This document shows, piece after piece, positions 18,511-26,509 of a DNA stretch of 64,000 nucleotides. Made by a program: the position numbers and the translations under genes. A model generated the notes under the pieces. The model saw only the letters and a list, made by a program, of their open reading frames with translations. It searched no databases and was not told the DNA's origin. This DNA comes from Rickettsiales bacterium. Lineage in GTDB: Bacteria > Pseudomonadota > Alphaproteobacteria > G027485855. Each line of letters starts with the position of its first letter. Within the stretch, counting starts at the first letter, position 1. Location: the NCBI GenBank assembly GCA_027485855.1, contig JAIXQD010000019.1:210256-274255 (forward strand), in the 5' to 3' direction.

Positions 18511-18530
18511 GTAAGCAGCATGCTGCTCAC
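18511..18530. promoter_or_regulatory. Palindrome upstream of the 18555 gene (possible operator)
   Basis: The 14-bp core AGCAGCATGCTGCT (18514-18527) is a perfect palindrome; the flanks extend it to 20 bp with one mismatch pair. It ends 24 bp before the ATG of the small gene at 18555, the right place for a repressor site or for a structure in the 5' leader. No T-run follows, so it is not a terminator. Confidence 0.35.
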
Positions 18531-18554
18531 GAGGGGAAACAGGGGGGAATTACA

Positions 18555-18809
18555 ATGCGACAGGATTATGGCTTTACGCCCTATATGGAAGGCCCAGAGG
18601 ACACTTTGGAAAGATTGGTGCAGATGACCAATCAAACCAGCATGGTGGCGCTGCATAAAACACTGACTGCGGTTAAGCGCACGGGCCCCGGCCAAGTGAC
18701 GGCCGGTTTTGGCACAGCCTCCGAGCGGGTGCGCAGCATTGCCGAGCGCGTCAGCCGTGCCGCACAAGAAGTGGCCTCGGCCATTCCGGATGATGAGCGC
18801 GTGCACTAA
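18555..18809 (+). CDS. Hypothetical small protein
   Basis: 84-aa soluble protein, mixed charge, no cysteine, no TM or signal. The start is well supported by a purine-rich Shine-Dalgarno (GGGGGGAA) just upstream of ATG 18555, and codon use matches neighbouring genes. Residues 20-50 could form helices around a Thr/Val-rich centre; the C-terminal half is a probable helix (ERVRSIAERVSRAAQEV). I do not recognise the family. It stands alone, between engB and another unknown gene, with its own leader carrying a palindrome. Confidence 0.6.
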   Translation: MRQDYGFTPYMEGPEDTLERLVQMTNQTSMVALHKTLTAVKRTGPGQVTAGFGTASERVRSIAERVSRAAQEVASAIPDDERVH

Positions 18810-18908
18810 AAATAATAATAAGAAAAAAAGCATAAGTGCCAAAATTATATTTGGCGAAAAATAACCGGCGAATAATAACTGGTATAAAATGACTGGGGTT
18901 GGGCGCGC

Positions 18909-19643
18909 ATGGATTTTGCTGAAAAACCCGCTTTAGACGGCCTGCCCGATAATTTTCCGGATAGTTTCTGGGCGCAGCTATCGTTAAAGCCCGAAGTGCG
19001 GCAAGAGCGCATAATGCGCTTTTTATCGACGCTGCGCGATATTGACGATAAAGAGGTGTTTCAACGCATCGCCAAGCTTAGCAAAAGGGCGCATCGCAGC
19101 CTTTGCCAGCAGATGTTTGGCCTTGAAGAACACCGCGCCAGCGCGCTCGATTTTATGCTGGAGCGCTGCGATATTTTACTGAAAGGCGACGACCAAATGG
19201 CGCGCAATGCCATTTTGGAGATTCATGAAATTCTTACCGACTACCGCACGGCTGCTTTTGCGCTTTACCCCGGGGTGCGCGATTTGCAAAAAAAATGGCT
19301 GCGGGGCGAAGGCTATATTGCGCCCGATGAGCCACTGTTAGAACAACACAAAAACGCCACGCAGCATTATTGTGCTGGGCTATTTTATGCTTATGGCGCC
19401 TGTCAGGCCGCTATGGTGACTTTAGGCATTGCCATGCCACCCTCAGTGCGCGCGCAAATGACCGGTAGCGGCAAGGTAGAAGCCTTTTATAACAGCATGG
19501 GCGAAGTTGCCCGCATCCGCGCTATGGATTTTTACCCACTTGAGGAGGCCGCCGCACTAGAGGCCGCCGCAAGCGCGCCGGTACGCCCCGCTGTTTATGT
19601 GGCCAAAGATAATGGCCAGCCGATTATTACGCAAAAACTGTAG
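18909..19643 (+). CDS. Hypothetical helical protein
   Basis: 244-aa protein, almost entirely helical by composition, acidic, with no signal peptide or TM. Recognisable stretches include IMRFLSTLRDIDDKEVFQRI and a central DDQMARNAILEIHEILTDYR. No catalytic signature seen. Codon usage and GC content are normal for the window, so it is a resident gene. Ends 3 bp before the convergent EVE gene. I cannot assign a family; function unknown. Confidence 0.65.
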   Translation: MDFAEKPALDGLPDNFPDSFWAQLSLKPEVRQERIMRFLSTLRDIDDKEVFQRIAKLSKRAHRSLCQQMFGLEEHRASALDFMLERCDILLKGDDQMARNAILEIHEILTDYRTAAFALYPGVRDLQKKWLRGEGYIAPDEPLLEQHKNATQHYCAGLFYAYGACQAAMVTLGIAMPPSVRAQMTGSGKVEAFYNSMGEVARIRAMDFYPLEEAAALEAAASAPVRPAVYVAKDNGQPIITQKL

Positions 19644-19646
19644 ACT

Positions 19647-20060
19647 CTAGTCTTTATACCCACCCATTTTGCATATAATTTGCCATTCGGCCTTACTGAC
19701 GGGTGACACCGACAAACGCGATTGTTTAAGCAAAGCCATGCCGGCTAATTGTGGCACAGCTTTAATGGCTTTAAGCGTGACGGGCTTGGGCATGGGCGCC
19801 ACTGGCACCACATCGACACAGACAAACTTGCCCTTCTCGTCGGTGGGGTCGGCATAGGCGGTTTTGGCAATTTTTAATACGCCAACAATTTCAACGCCCT
19901 CATTCGAGTGATAAAAAAAGCCCAAATCGCCCACTGCCATGGCGCGCAAATTATTGGCCGCTTGGTAATTGCGCACGCCATCCCAGCGGCCGCGCCGCTC
20001 TTGCACCAGTTGCGACCAGGGGTAAACAAAGGGTTCTGATTTTAAGAGCCAGTAATTCAT
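19647..20060 (-). CDS. EVE domain-containing protein
   Basis: 137-aa single-domain EVE protein: N-terminal MNYWLLKSEPFVYPW, RWDGVRNYQAANNLRAM and GDLGFFYHSN followed by GVLKIAKTAYADPTD. EVE domains are PUA-like folds that bind modified bases; in bacteria the protein is linked to RNA modification or defence. 12 bp downstream of gpsA on the same strand, so the order tsaD-gpsA-EVE is likely one operon. This order is common in alphaproteobacteria. Confidence 0.92.
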   Translation of the reverse strand: MNYWLLKSEPFVYPWSQLVQERRGRWDGVRNYQAANNLRAMAVGDLGFFYHSNEGVEIVGVLKIAKTAYADPTDEKGKFVCVDVVPVAPMPKPVTLKAIKAVPQLAGMALLKQSRLSVSPVSKAEWQIICKMGGYKD

Positions 20061-20072
20061 AGGACAATTTAC

Positions 20073-21083
20073 CTATTCAGCTTTAAGTGGGCGGGTTAGC
20101 AATGTGTGCAGCATTTGCTCGACCGGTGCGCCGTGATTCAGTATCGCATCCAGCGCCGTGCAAATAGGCATATCAACCGCATGTTTTTGCGCCAGCTGTA
20201 CCACGGCTTTGGCGCTATGCAGCCCCTCGGCCACGCTGGCCTTGCCGGCTAATGCCTGCGCCACTGTTTGCCCGCGCCCCAAAGCCGCGCCAAGGCTCAT
20301 ATTGCGCGACTGCAAGCTATTGCAGGTCAGTGTAAGATCGCCCAAGCCCGATAGCCCCATTAAAGTTTCGGCGCGGCCACCTAAGGCCAGGCCAAGGCGC
20401 AGTATTTCGGCCAAACCCCTTGTTACCAAGGCGGCTCTGGCATTATCGCCCATGCCGCGCCCCAAAGCGATGCCACAGGCAATGGCCAGAACATTTTTAA
20501 CAGCACCCCCAATTTGTGCGCCAATCACATCATCGCTGGCATAGGGGCGAAAATGCGGGCTGGCCAAAATCTGCGCCCACTCTTGCGCTTGTGCTAAATT
20601 GGGCATGGCTAAAGTAAGTGCTGTGGGCAAATTTTGCACGACCTCGGCCGCAAAAGTGGGGCCGGTTAAAACGCCGCAAATATTATGTGGCAAAGTTTGC
20701 GCCACCACCTCGTGCAATAACAGCAAGCTATTTTGCTCTACGCCCTTGGCACAAATCAGCACGGGCCGCGCTGCTGGCAAAATGGCCGCCAGCGCTTTGC
20801 AGCTGCTCCGCAAAAATTGCGCGGGGCAGGCCAGCAGCACAATATCGCACAAGGCTAAATCGGCTAAATGATGGGTGGCCAAAGGCGCGGGCTGCAACTC
20901 AAGCTCGGGCAGATATATGTTGTTGCGCTTTGTGCTGTTGATAGCGGCAGCCAGCTTGGCTTCACGCGCATAAAGCGTGGTTTTAGCGCCCGCACGCCCC
21001 GCTGCCACAGCCAAAGCCGTGCCCCAAGCGCCCGCGCCCATAATGCCAATATGATAATTTTTTTGCTGCTGATTTATGCTCAT
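20073..21083 (-). CDS. gpsA: Glycerol-3-phosphate dehydrogenase [NAD(P)+]
   Basis: 336-aa protein. The N-terminal NAD-binding motif is IGIMGAGAWGTALAVAAGRAG. The catalytic/substrate region GAQIGGAVKNVLAIACGIALG includes the essential Lys, and MGDNARAALVTRGLAEI, SGLGDLTLTC and RN..LG motifs follow. It makes sn-glycerol 3-phosphate from DHAP for phospholipid synthesis. 8 bp downstream of tsaD, followed by the EVE gene. Confidence 0.95.
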   Translation of the reverse strand: MSINQQQKNYHIGIMGAGAWGTALAVAAGRAGAKTTLYAREAKLAAAINSTKRNNIYLPELELQPAPLATHHLADLALCDIVLLACPAQFLRSSCKALAAILPAARPVLICAKGVEQNSLLLLHEVVAQTLPHNICGVLTGPTFAAEVVQNLPTALTLAMPNLAQAQEWAQILASPHFRPYASDDVIGAQIGGAVKNVLAIACGIALGRGMGDNARAALVTRGLAEILRLGLALGGRAETLMGLSGLGDLTLTCNSLQSRNMSLGAALGRGQTVAQALAGKASVAEGLHSAKAVVQLAQKHAVDMPICTALDAILNHGAPVEQMLHTLLTRPLKAE

Positions 21084-21091
21084 AGCGGTGA

Positions 21092-22141
21092 TTATGCCTT
21101 AACACCAGCGCCGCGCAAGGGTGGGGCTGTTTCATCGAGTGGCCAGCGCGGGCGGGCACCGACCGATAAATCATCGGGCGCGCCAAGCTGTAGGCGCTCA
21201 AGGCCGGCCCAGGCAATCATTGCGGCGTTATCGGTGCACAGTGCCAGTGGTGGTGCCACAAACGCACAGCCCTGCGCTGCTGCGACATTTTGCAAAGAGG
21301 CACGCACGGCCATGTTAGCGGCAACGCCACCCGCCACAACAAGCGTTGGCACAGTCTGCCCCTCGGCTTGTAATTGCGTGAGGGCCGACAAGGTGCGGTC
21401 GGCCAAGCAATCGGCAATGGCGGCTTGTGTGGCCGCAGCAATATCGGCAATGCATTGCGGCGTAAGTGGCGCTTGTGCCACCGCCAGACGCACCGCAGTT
21501 TTTAAACCACTAAATGAGAAATTAGCATGCGGCTTACGCAGAAATGGGCGCGGCAAGGGCACGGCATTTGCATCGCCCTGTTTGGCCGCTTGCTCTAAAG
21601 CGGGCCCACCCGGATAACCCAAGCCCAAAAGCTTGGCGCTTTTATCGAAGGCTTCGCCCGCTGCATCATCGATGGTGGCGCCTAAGCGCTGATAATCACC
21701 CACGCCGCGCACCCACAGCAGCTGACAATGCCCGCCCGACACAAGCAACAACAAATAAGGAAAGGCCACATTATGCGATAGTCGCGGCGTAAGCGCATGG
21801 CCCTCTAGATGATTAACCCCAATAAAAGGCAAATGCCGCGCTGCCGCCAAAGCCTTGCCAAAAACCAACCCTACCATCACCCCGCCAATAAGGCCGGGGC
21901 CAGCGGTGGCCGCAATGGCGCTGATATCGGGCCAGTCGCAGCCCGCCTCGGCAAAGGCTTGCTGCAACAAAGGTGGCAAAAGCTCTAAATGTGCGCGGGC
22001 GGCCACTTCAGGCACAACGCCGCCATAAGGCGCGTGCTGCACAAGCTGCGCTCGCACCAAATTGGCACGAATCTGCCGCTGGCTATCGACAAGGGCCAAG
22101 GCTGTTTCGTCGCAGCTGGTTTCAATTCCAAGAACAAGCAT
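21092..22141 (-). CDS. tsaD: tRNA N6-adenosine threonylcarbamoyltransferase TsaD
   Basis: 349-aa Kae1/Qri7/TsaD protein. Features: LGIETSCDETALALVD (phosphate 1), GVNHLEGHALTPRL with the two metal-binding His, LLVSGGHCQLL, TIDDAAGEAFDKSAKLLGLGYPGG and the distal CTDNAAMIAW motif. Transfers the threonylcarbamoyl group to A37 of ANN-decoding tRNAs. Divergent from hemC with only 40 bp between start codons; this arrangement (hemC opposite tsaD) is typical of alphaproteobacteria. Confidence 0.97.
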   Translation of the reverse strand: MLVLGIETSCDETALALVDSQRQIRANLVRAQLVQHAPYGGVVPEVAARAHLELLPPLLQQAFAEAGCDWPDISAIAATAGPGLIGGVMVGLVFGKALAAARHLPFIGVNHLEGHALTPRLSHNVAFPYLLLLVSGGHCQLLWVRGVGDYQRLGATIDDAAGEAFDKSAKLLGLGYPGGPALEQAAKQGDANAVPLPRPFLRKPHANFSFSGLKTAVRLAVAQAPLTPQCIADIAAATQAAIADCLADRTLSALTQLQAEGQTVPTLVVAGGVAANMAVRASLQNVAAAQGCAFVAPPLALCTDNAAMIAWAGLERLQLGAPDDLSVGARPRWPLDETAPPLRGAGVKA

Positions 22142-22181
22142 TTTTTGTTTATATCTGTTTTATACAAGGCTATAAAGCGGC

Positions 22182-23108
22182 ATGAGCGCATTAATTAAAA
22201 TCGGCACAAGAGGCAGTCCGCTGGCTTTGGCACAGGCCGAACAGGTGAAGCAGGCCCTGCTTGTGGCACATGCTGGCCTTGCCGTTGAGATAATTGCCAT
22301 AAAAACCACCGGCGATAACACGCAAGCCTCTGACCAGCCGCTGATGGCTTTTGGCAATAAAGGCCTTTGGACCAAAGAAATCGAGCAGGCTTTACTGGCA
22401 GGCGAGGTGGATATTGCCGTGCACTCCATGAAGGATGTGCCCACTGTGTTGCCGCCGGAAGCCGCGATTGTGGCGCTATTGCCAAGGGCCGATATGCGCG
22501 ATGCGTTTTTTAGCAATATTGCCCCAACCCTCGATGAGCTGCCCATGGGCGCTGTTGTGGGCACCAGCAGCCTGCGCCGCACGGCCGAGATTAAATATCG
22601 TCGGCCAGATTTGCGCGTGGTCAATTTTAGGGGCAATGTTGAAACACGCTTAAACAAGCTGGCCGAGGGCATGGTCGATGCCACCATTTTAGCCAAAGCC
22701 GGCCTTGATCGTTTGGGACTTAGTCATAAAATCACCAGCGTTATCGAGCCCGAAGTGATGTTGCCCGCCGTGGCCCAAGGCGCCATTGGCATAGAAGCAC
22801 GCATTAATGACGGGCGCGTAGCGGGGCTGCTGGCTGCCATTCATTGCCGCAAAACCGAGCAGCAAATTGATGCCGAGCGCGCCTTGCTGGCTATACTTGA
22901 TGGCAGTTGTCGCACGCCGATTGCGGCCTTGGCCGAGCATATGGCCAATGGTCAGCTGCGATTGCGTGCGCTTGTGGCCAAGCCCGATGGCAGCGAAATA
23001 TACACCACCGAGCGCATGGGCACCGCGCACAGTGCGGCCGCTATGGGCAGCGATGCTGGCAGTGAGCTAAAGCGCCGCCTGCCGCTTGATTTTTTTACGG
23101 TGTCCTGA
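22182..23108 (+). CDS. hemC: Hydroxymethylbilane synthase (porphobilinogen deaminase)
   Basis: 308-aa protein starting KIGTRGSPLALAQAEQVKQ, with VDIAVHSMKDVPTVLP, GTSSLRRTAEIKYRRPDL, VAQGAIGIEAR and the dipyrromethane-cofactor Cys in ILDGSCRTPIAALAEH. Polymerises four porphobilinogen molecules to hydroxymethylbilane. First gene of a four-gene heme operon; its stop overlaps the hemD start (TGATG). Confidence 0.96.
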   Translation: MSALIKIGTRGSPLALAQAEQVKQALLVAHAGLAVEIIAIKTTGDNTQASDQPLMAFGNKGLWTKEIEQALLAGEVDIAVHSMKDVPTVLPPEAAIVALLPRADMRDAFFSNIAPTLDELPMGAVVGTSSLRRTAEIKYRRPDLRVVNFRGNVETRLNKLAEGMVDATILAKAGLDRLGLSHKITSVIEPEVMLPAVAQGAIGIEARINDGRVAGLLAAIHCRKTEQQIDAERALLAILDGSCRTPIAALAEHMANGQLRLRALVAKPDGSEIYTTERMGTAHSAAAMGSDAGSELKRRLPLDFFTVS

Positions 23109-23845
23109 TGCAGGTTTTTATCACGCGCCCTCTTCCCGCCCAAAAAAGCACGGCTGCTAAAATTAAAAAGCTGGGCTATGAGCCGGTTTTATTGCCGCTG
23201 CAAATTATCGCCCCACACAAGGCACCGCGCCCAAAAACCAGCGATAGCGCCGTGCTGGCCGCCACCAGCGCCAATGCTTTTCGTTTTATTACGTGGCACA
23301 AGCATTTTAGCGCGGCCGATTTTAAACGGCCACTTTATGTGGTGGGTGACACCACCGCCAAGGCCGCTCAACTTGCTGGTTTCAAAAAAATTATCAATGC
23401 CAAGGGCGATGCTTTGGCCTTAGCCGATTTATTAGTGGCCGCCAAAGTAACAGATGTGCTGCATTTATGTGCGGCTGATACACCAAGCGCACTCGCCACC
23501 GCTTTAAGCAAACGTACTTTGCGCTATAAAGCATGGCCAGTTTACGAGGCGCGCCCGCTGCAAAAGCCTTTGGCGCACATGGCCGCACCCAAAGGCGCCT
23601 ATGCCATAATGTTTTATGCCGCCAGTGCCGCACGCTTGTGGCAAAGCGCTCAAAAGAAAATCCGGTGGCCCAAAGCCGCTCTGGCCTTGTGCCTTTCGCC
23701 GGCCGTTGCCAAAGTTTTTACGCCAGACTTTGCCGCAAAAGCATTTGCCAGTATGATTTGCGCCAAACAACCTAATGAAACCGCGCTGCTGCGCTTATTG
23801 CCCCAAAAAGACCCAAAGAAAGCCCCGCCCCATGGCCGAAAATAA
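23108..23845 (+). CDS. hemD: Uroporphyrinogen-III synthase
   Basis: 245-aa protein with the HemD fold start VFITRPLPAQKSTAAKIKKLGY and matching LLPL strand. It also has VLAATSANAFRFI (the typical T/SSxxA strand-turn), VVGDTTAKAAQLAGF and YAIMFYAASAARLW in the second half. HemD sequences are poorly conserved, but the position right after hemC (overlap TGATG) is decisive. Cyclises hydroxymethylbilane to uroporphyrinogen III. Overlaps the next gene by 14 nt. Confidence 0.9.
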   Translation: MQVFITRPLPAQKSTAAKIKKLGYEPVLLPLQIIAPHKAPRPKTSDSAVLAATSANAFRFITWHKHFSAADFKRPLYVVGDTTAKAAQLAGFKKIINAKGDALALADLLVAAKVTDVLHLCAADTPSALATALSKRTLRYKAWPVYEARPLQKPLAHMAAPKGAYAIMFYAASAARLWQSAQKKIRWPKAALALCLSPAVAKVFTPDFAAKAFASMICAKQPNETALLRLLPQKDPKKAPPHGRK

Positions 23846-24857
23846 AACCCCGCCCAAAATGCCTGCCTTATCAGCTGCGCCCAACACAAAAACCATGACG
23901 CCTATGGTGGCGTGGCTGGCGCTTATCTTAGCGGTAATTGCTGTTGTGGCGGCTAGCGCGGCCTTGCTGGCGCCGCGCTTGGCGCCCGCGCTTTATGCAC
24001 CAAGCCTTGCCACCAAAGAGGAAATGGCGGTGATTACCACGCAATTGCGGCAAGAATTATCGCAGCCCACAGGCGAGGCATCGGTTGTTACGGCTGACAG
24101 CACCGCCATTGATACGTTGCGGCAAGAGCTTGAGGCACTGCGGGCGCAAGTGGCACAGGCAAAAGCGGCACAAGCTGATAATATTCCTAACGAGCCTCCC
24201 ACCTCCCTACCCAGCCCTACTCCTGCCAATGATGGTTCTTTAGGTGCCATGCTGCAAGAGCTGCAAAACCTCACCAGCAAAGTAACGGGGCTTGAGCAAA
24301 AACCAAGTGCCACAAATTTTGCCGATAAACGCGCCGTTGGCTTTGCTTTGGCCAGCATGGCCTTGTTGCACAAAATCGAAAATGCCGAAGCCTACCGCGA
24401 CGAGCTCACCCAACTGGCCGCCTTAGCCCCCGTTGATGGCAGAGCCACCGAAGCCATGGCAGCGTTGCAAGTTGATGCAGGCATCGGCATTATCAGCCAC
24501 AGCGAGCTGCTGTTACAATTTCAAGCCCTCTTGCCAAAATTACTGGCTAGCCAGAACGCCGCCGAGCCGCCCGCAAATTGGTGGCAGCGCGCTGCAAACG
24601 ACCTTGCCGCCCTTGTGGTTATTCGTAAAATTGATGGCACCCCCAGCACTGATGTCGCGGCCCTCCTTAACGAGGCCGAAGCGCAAATGCGCCATGGCAG
24701 GCTTAACCAAGCGCTGCAAAGCATTGATGCGCTGCCTGAAGCGCAAGCGCAAATGCTGGCCACCTGGCGCGGGGACGCCGCACAACGTGTGCGCGCCATA
24801 GAAAATGCCCGAATTTTGTGGCAGCTGGCGCTCAGCCGCCTCAGCGATAAGGAATAA
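23832..24857 (+). CDS. Mitofilin-like / HemX-type membrane protein
   Basis: 341-aa protein from ATG 23832. A short cytoplasmic N-terminus (~25 aa) leads into one TM helix (VAWLALILAVIAVVAASAALL). A long periplasmic coiled-coil region follows (LRQELEALRAQVAQAKAAQ), then a helical C-terminal domain. This layout matches the alphaproteobacterial mitofilin (Mic60)-related proteins always found between hemD and hemY. Mic60 homologues shape intracytoplasmic membranes in photosynthetic relatives; here the role is unproven. The frame is open further upstream, but an earlier start would lie inside hemD. Confidence 0.85.
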   Translation: MAENKTPPKMPALSAAPNTKTMTPMVAWLALILAVIAVVAASAALLAPRLAPALYAPSLATKEEMAVITTQLRQELSQPTGEASVVTADSTAIDTLRQELEALRAQVAQAKAAQADNIPNEPPTSLPSPTPANDGSLGAMLQELQNLTSKVTGLEQKPSATNFADKRAVGFALASMALLHKIENAEAYRDELTQLAALAPVDGRATEAMAALQVDAGIGIISHSELLLQFQALLPKLLASQNAAEPPANWWQRAANDLAALVVIRKIDGTPSTDVAALLNEAEAQMRHGRLNQALQSIDALPEAQAQMLATWRGDAAQRVRAIENARILWQLALSRLSDKE

Positions 24858-24863
24858 AAACCC

Positions 24864-26168
24864 ATGAGACGCGGCCTATGGTTTTTGCTTAAACTTTCGC
24901 TGTTTGTGGGTGCGGCCGTGTGGTTGGCCAACCATCCGGGCGCGGTGCAAATTCGTTGGGGCGATTGGCAGCTTGATACGTCGCTGGCGGTTTTGGCGCT
25001 ATTGCTATTAGTGATATTGGCTTGCACCGTGTGGCTCACCGGCCTTTTTGTGACTGCACAAGCTATGATTTTGCGGGCCAACAGCGAGCGCCGCCTGCGC
25101 CGTCTGCAACAAGGGCAAACCAGCCTGATGCGTGGCCTTGTGGCCATTGCCAGCGGCAACAAAGCCCATGCCAGCAAGGAAGCAAAAACCACGGCGCGCC
25201 TTTTGGGCCCGCATGCTTTGTCGGTTTGGCTTGCGGCTGAAAGCGCCAGATTAAATGGCGACGCACAACAAGCAAATGACGCCTATGCCCAATTGCAGGC
25301 CAACCCCGCCACAGCCGCGTTGGGGCTGCGCGGCCTGATTGAAGGCGCTGTGGCGCAAGGTCAGCACCAAACAGCGCAGCAGCTGGCCAGCAGTGATGCG
25401 GCAACCGCTTTGCAAAAAGCGCCATGGCTTTTGGCCACACGCTTTGCTTTAGAGGCAAAGGCGGGCAATTGGGTAGCGGCACATAATGCTTTGGCTGAAG
25501 CACGCAAACGCAAGGCCCTGCCCGAGCAAGAATGCATCGAGTTTGAAGCCGCCTTATTTGTGGCCGAGGCCGCACAAGAAGCGCAAGAGCAAGATTATTA
25601 TCAGGCCATTGCGCTGGCCGAAAAAGCGCTAAAACTGCGCAGCAATTGGGCGCCAGCCGCAGTTGCACTGGCGCACTATCAGCAACAGATTGGCGAGCCG
25701 AAGGCGGCTTTGGCCACCCTCACCCGCACCTGGCAATTAGCGCCGCATGCTGAGCTCAGCGCGGCTTTAAGCAAATTTTTTGGCAATGACACATTGGCGC
25801 TGGCGGCCAAGGCGCAAGAGTGGCAGCAGCTGAGTGATGACCATATTGAAGGCTGGTTGCTTTTGGCCGAGGCTAGCTTAAAGGCTAACCTAAGCGGTCA
25901 GGCGCAAGCCGCAATTACGCAGGCACAAACAAAAGAGCAAACGCGCCGCGTTTACCGCTTGGCCGCACGCATTGGCGCCGCCCGCAACGATGTGCGCGCC
26001 GAGCGCATCGCGCTTGAAGCCGCAGCAACCGCCCTTGATGCCGGTTTTTATAGCTGTGCTGCTTGTGGCCACCATGTGCAAAGCTGGTCGGCCGATTGCC
26101 CCTCATGCAAAAATTTTGCCACGCTCGCTTGGGTGGGTCACGCACCAGAAAAACCAGCAGCCAATTAA
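24864..26168 (+). CDS. hemY: HemY-like protein (heme biosynthesis operon TPR protein)
   Basis: 434-aa protein of the HemY_N family. Two N-terminal TM segments (FLLKLSLFVGAAVWLA and LAVLALLLLVILACTVWL) flank WGDWQL; a TPR-like helical region of about 300 residues follows. The C-terminus ends in a probable zinc-ribbon, CAACGHHV...DCPSC, as in other alphaproteobacterial members. Last gene of hemC-hemD-mitofilin-hemY; 6 bp after the preceding stop. Not the protoporphyrinogen oxidase also named HemY in Bacillus. Confidence 0.9.
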   Translation: MRRGLWFLLKLSLFVGAAVWLANHPGAVQIRWGDWQLDTSLAVLALLLLVILACTVWLTGLFVTAQAMILRANSERRLRRLQQGQTSLMRGLVAIASGNKAHASKEAKTTARLLGPHALSVWLAAESARLNGDAQQANDAYAQLQANPATAALGLRGLIEGAVAQGQHQTAQQLASSDAATALQKAPWLLATRFALEAKAGNWVAAHNALAEARKRKALPEQECIEFEAALFVAEAAQEAQEQDYYQAIALAEKALKLRSNWAPAAVALAHYQQQIGEPKAALATLTRTWQLAPHAELSAALSKFFGNDTLALAAKAQEWQQLSDDHIEGWLLLAEASLKANLSGQAQAAITQAQTKEQTRRVYRLAARIGAARNDVRAERIALEAAATALDAGFYSCAACGHHVQSWSADCPSCKNFATLAWVGHAPEKPAAN

Positions 26169-26272
26169 AGCCACCCCCCAAAAAAAACTGCTTAAAGCAT
26201 CTTAAAATAGCGCCAAAGCGGCTTTGTGGCCCTAGCTTTGCGCAAACGAGCTTTGGTGACACCCTTTCATAA

Positions 26273-26302
26273 TTGACCTCACTTGGCGCTGTCGTGTAGA
26301 AT
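26273..26302 (+). promoter_or_regulatory. sigma70-type promoter of tRNA-Thr
   Basis: TTGACC (26273-26278) and TAGAAT (26297-26302), 18-bp spacing. Predicted start near 26309, ten bases before the mature tRNA. Confidence 0.6.
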
Positions 26303-26318
26303 AAAAGCATTGTGGTGT

Positions 26319-26394
26319 GCCGCTTTAGCTCAGTTGGTAGAGCATCTCATTCGTAATGAGAGGGTCGGGAGTTCGAGTCTCTTAAGCGGCACCA
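26319..26394 (+). tRNA. tRNA-Thr (anticodon CGT)
   Basis: 76-nt cloverleaf: acceptor GCCGCTT/AAGCGGC, D arm GCTC/GAGC, anticodon stem TCTCA/TGAGA with loop TTCGTAA (anticodon CGT, reading ACG), T arm GGGAG/CTCTT with TTCGAGT loop, discriminator A and an encoded CCA (26392-26394). A T6 run follows directly and probably terminates transcription. The 3' side abuts a gene of different composition (OLD-family), a usual island boundary. Confidence 0.97.
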
Positions 26395-26509
26395 TTTTTT
26401 GTCACCCGAAATATGGCTCATCAGCCCTTTATGTCATCTTATTCAGAAAAATGTATTACCAATCCGATTTCTGTATCGCTAAGGGAGCCTTTAACGAGCC
26501 TCACTTTGG

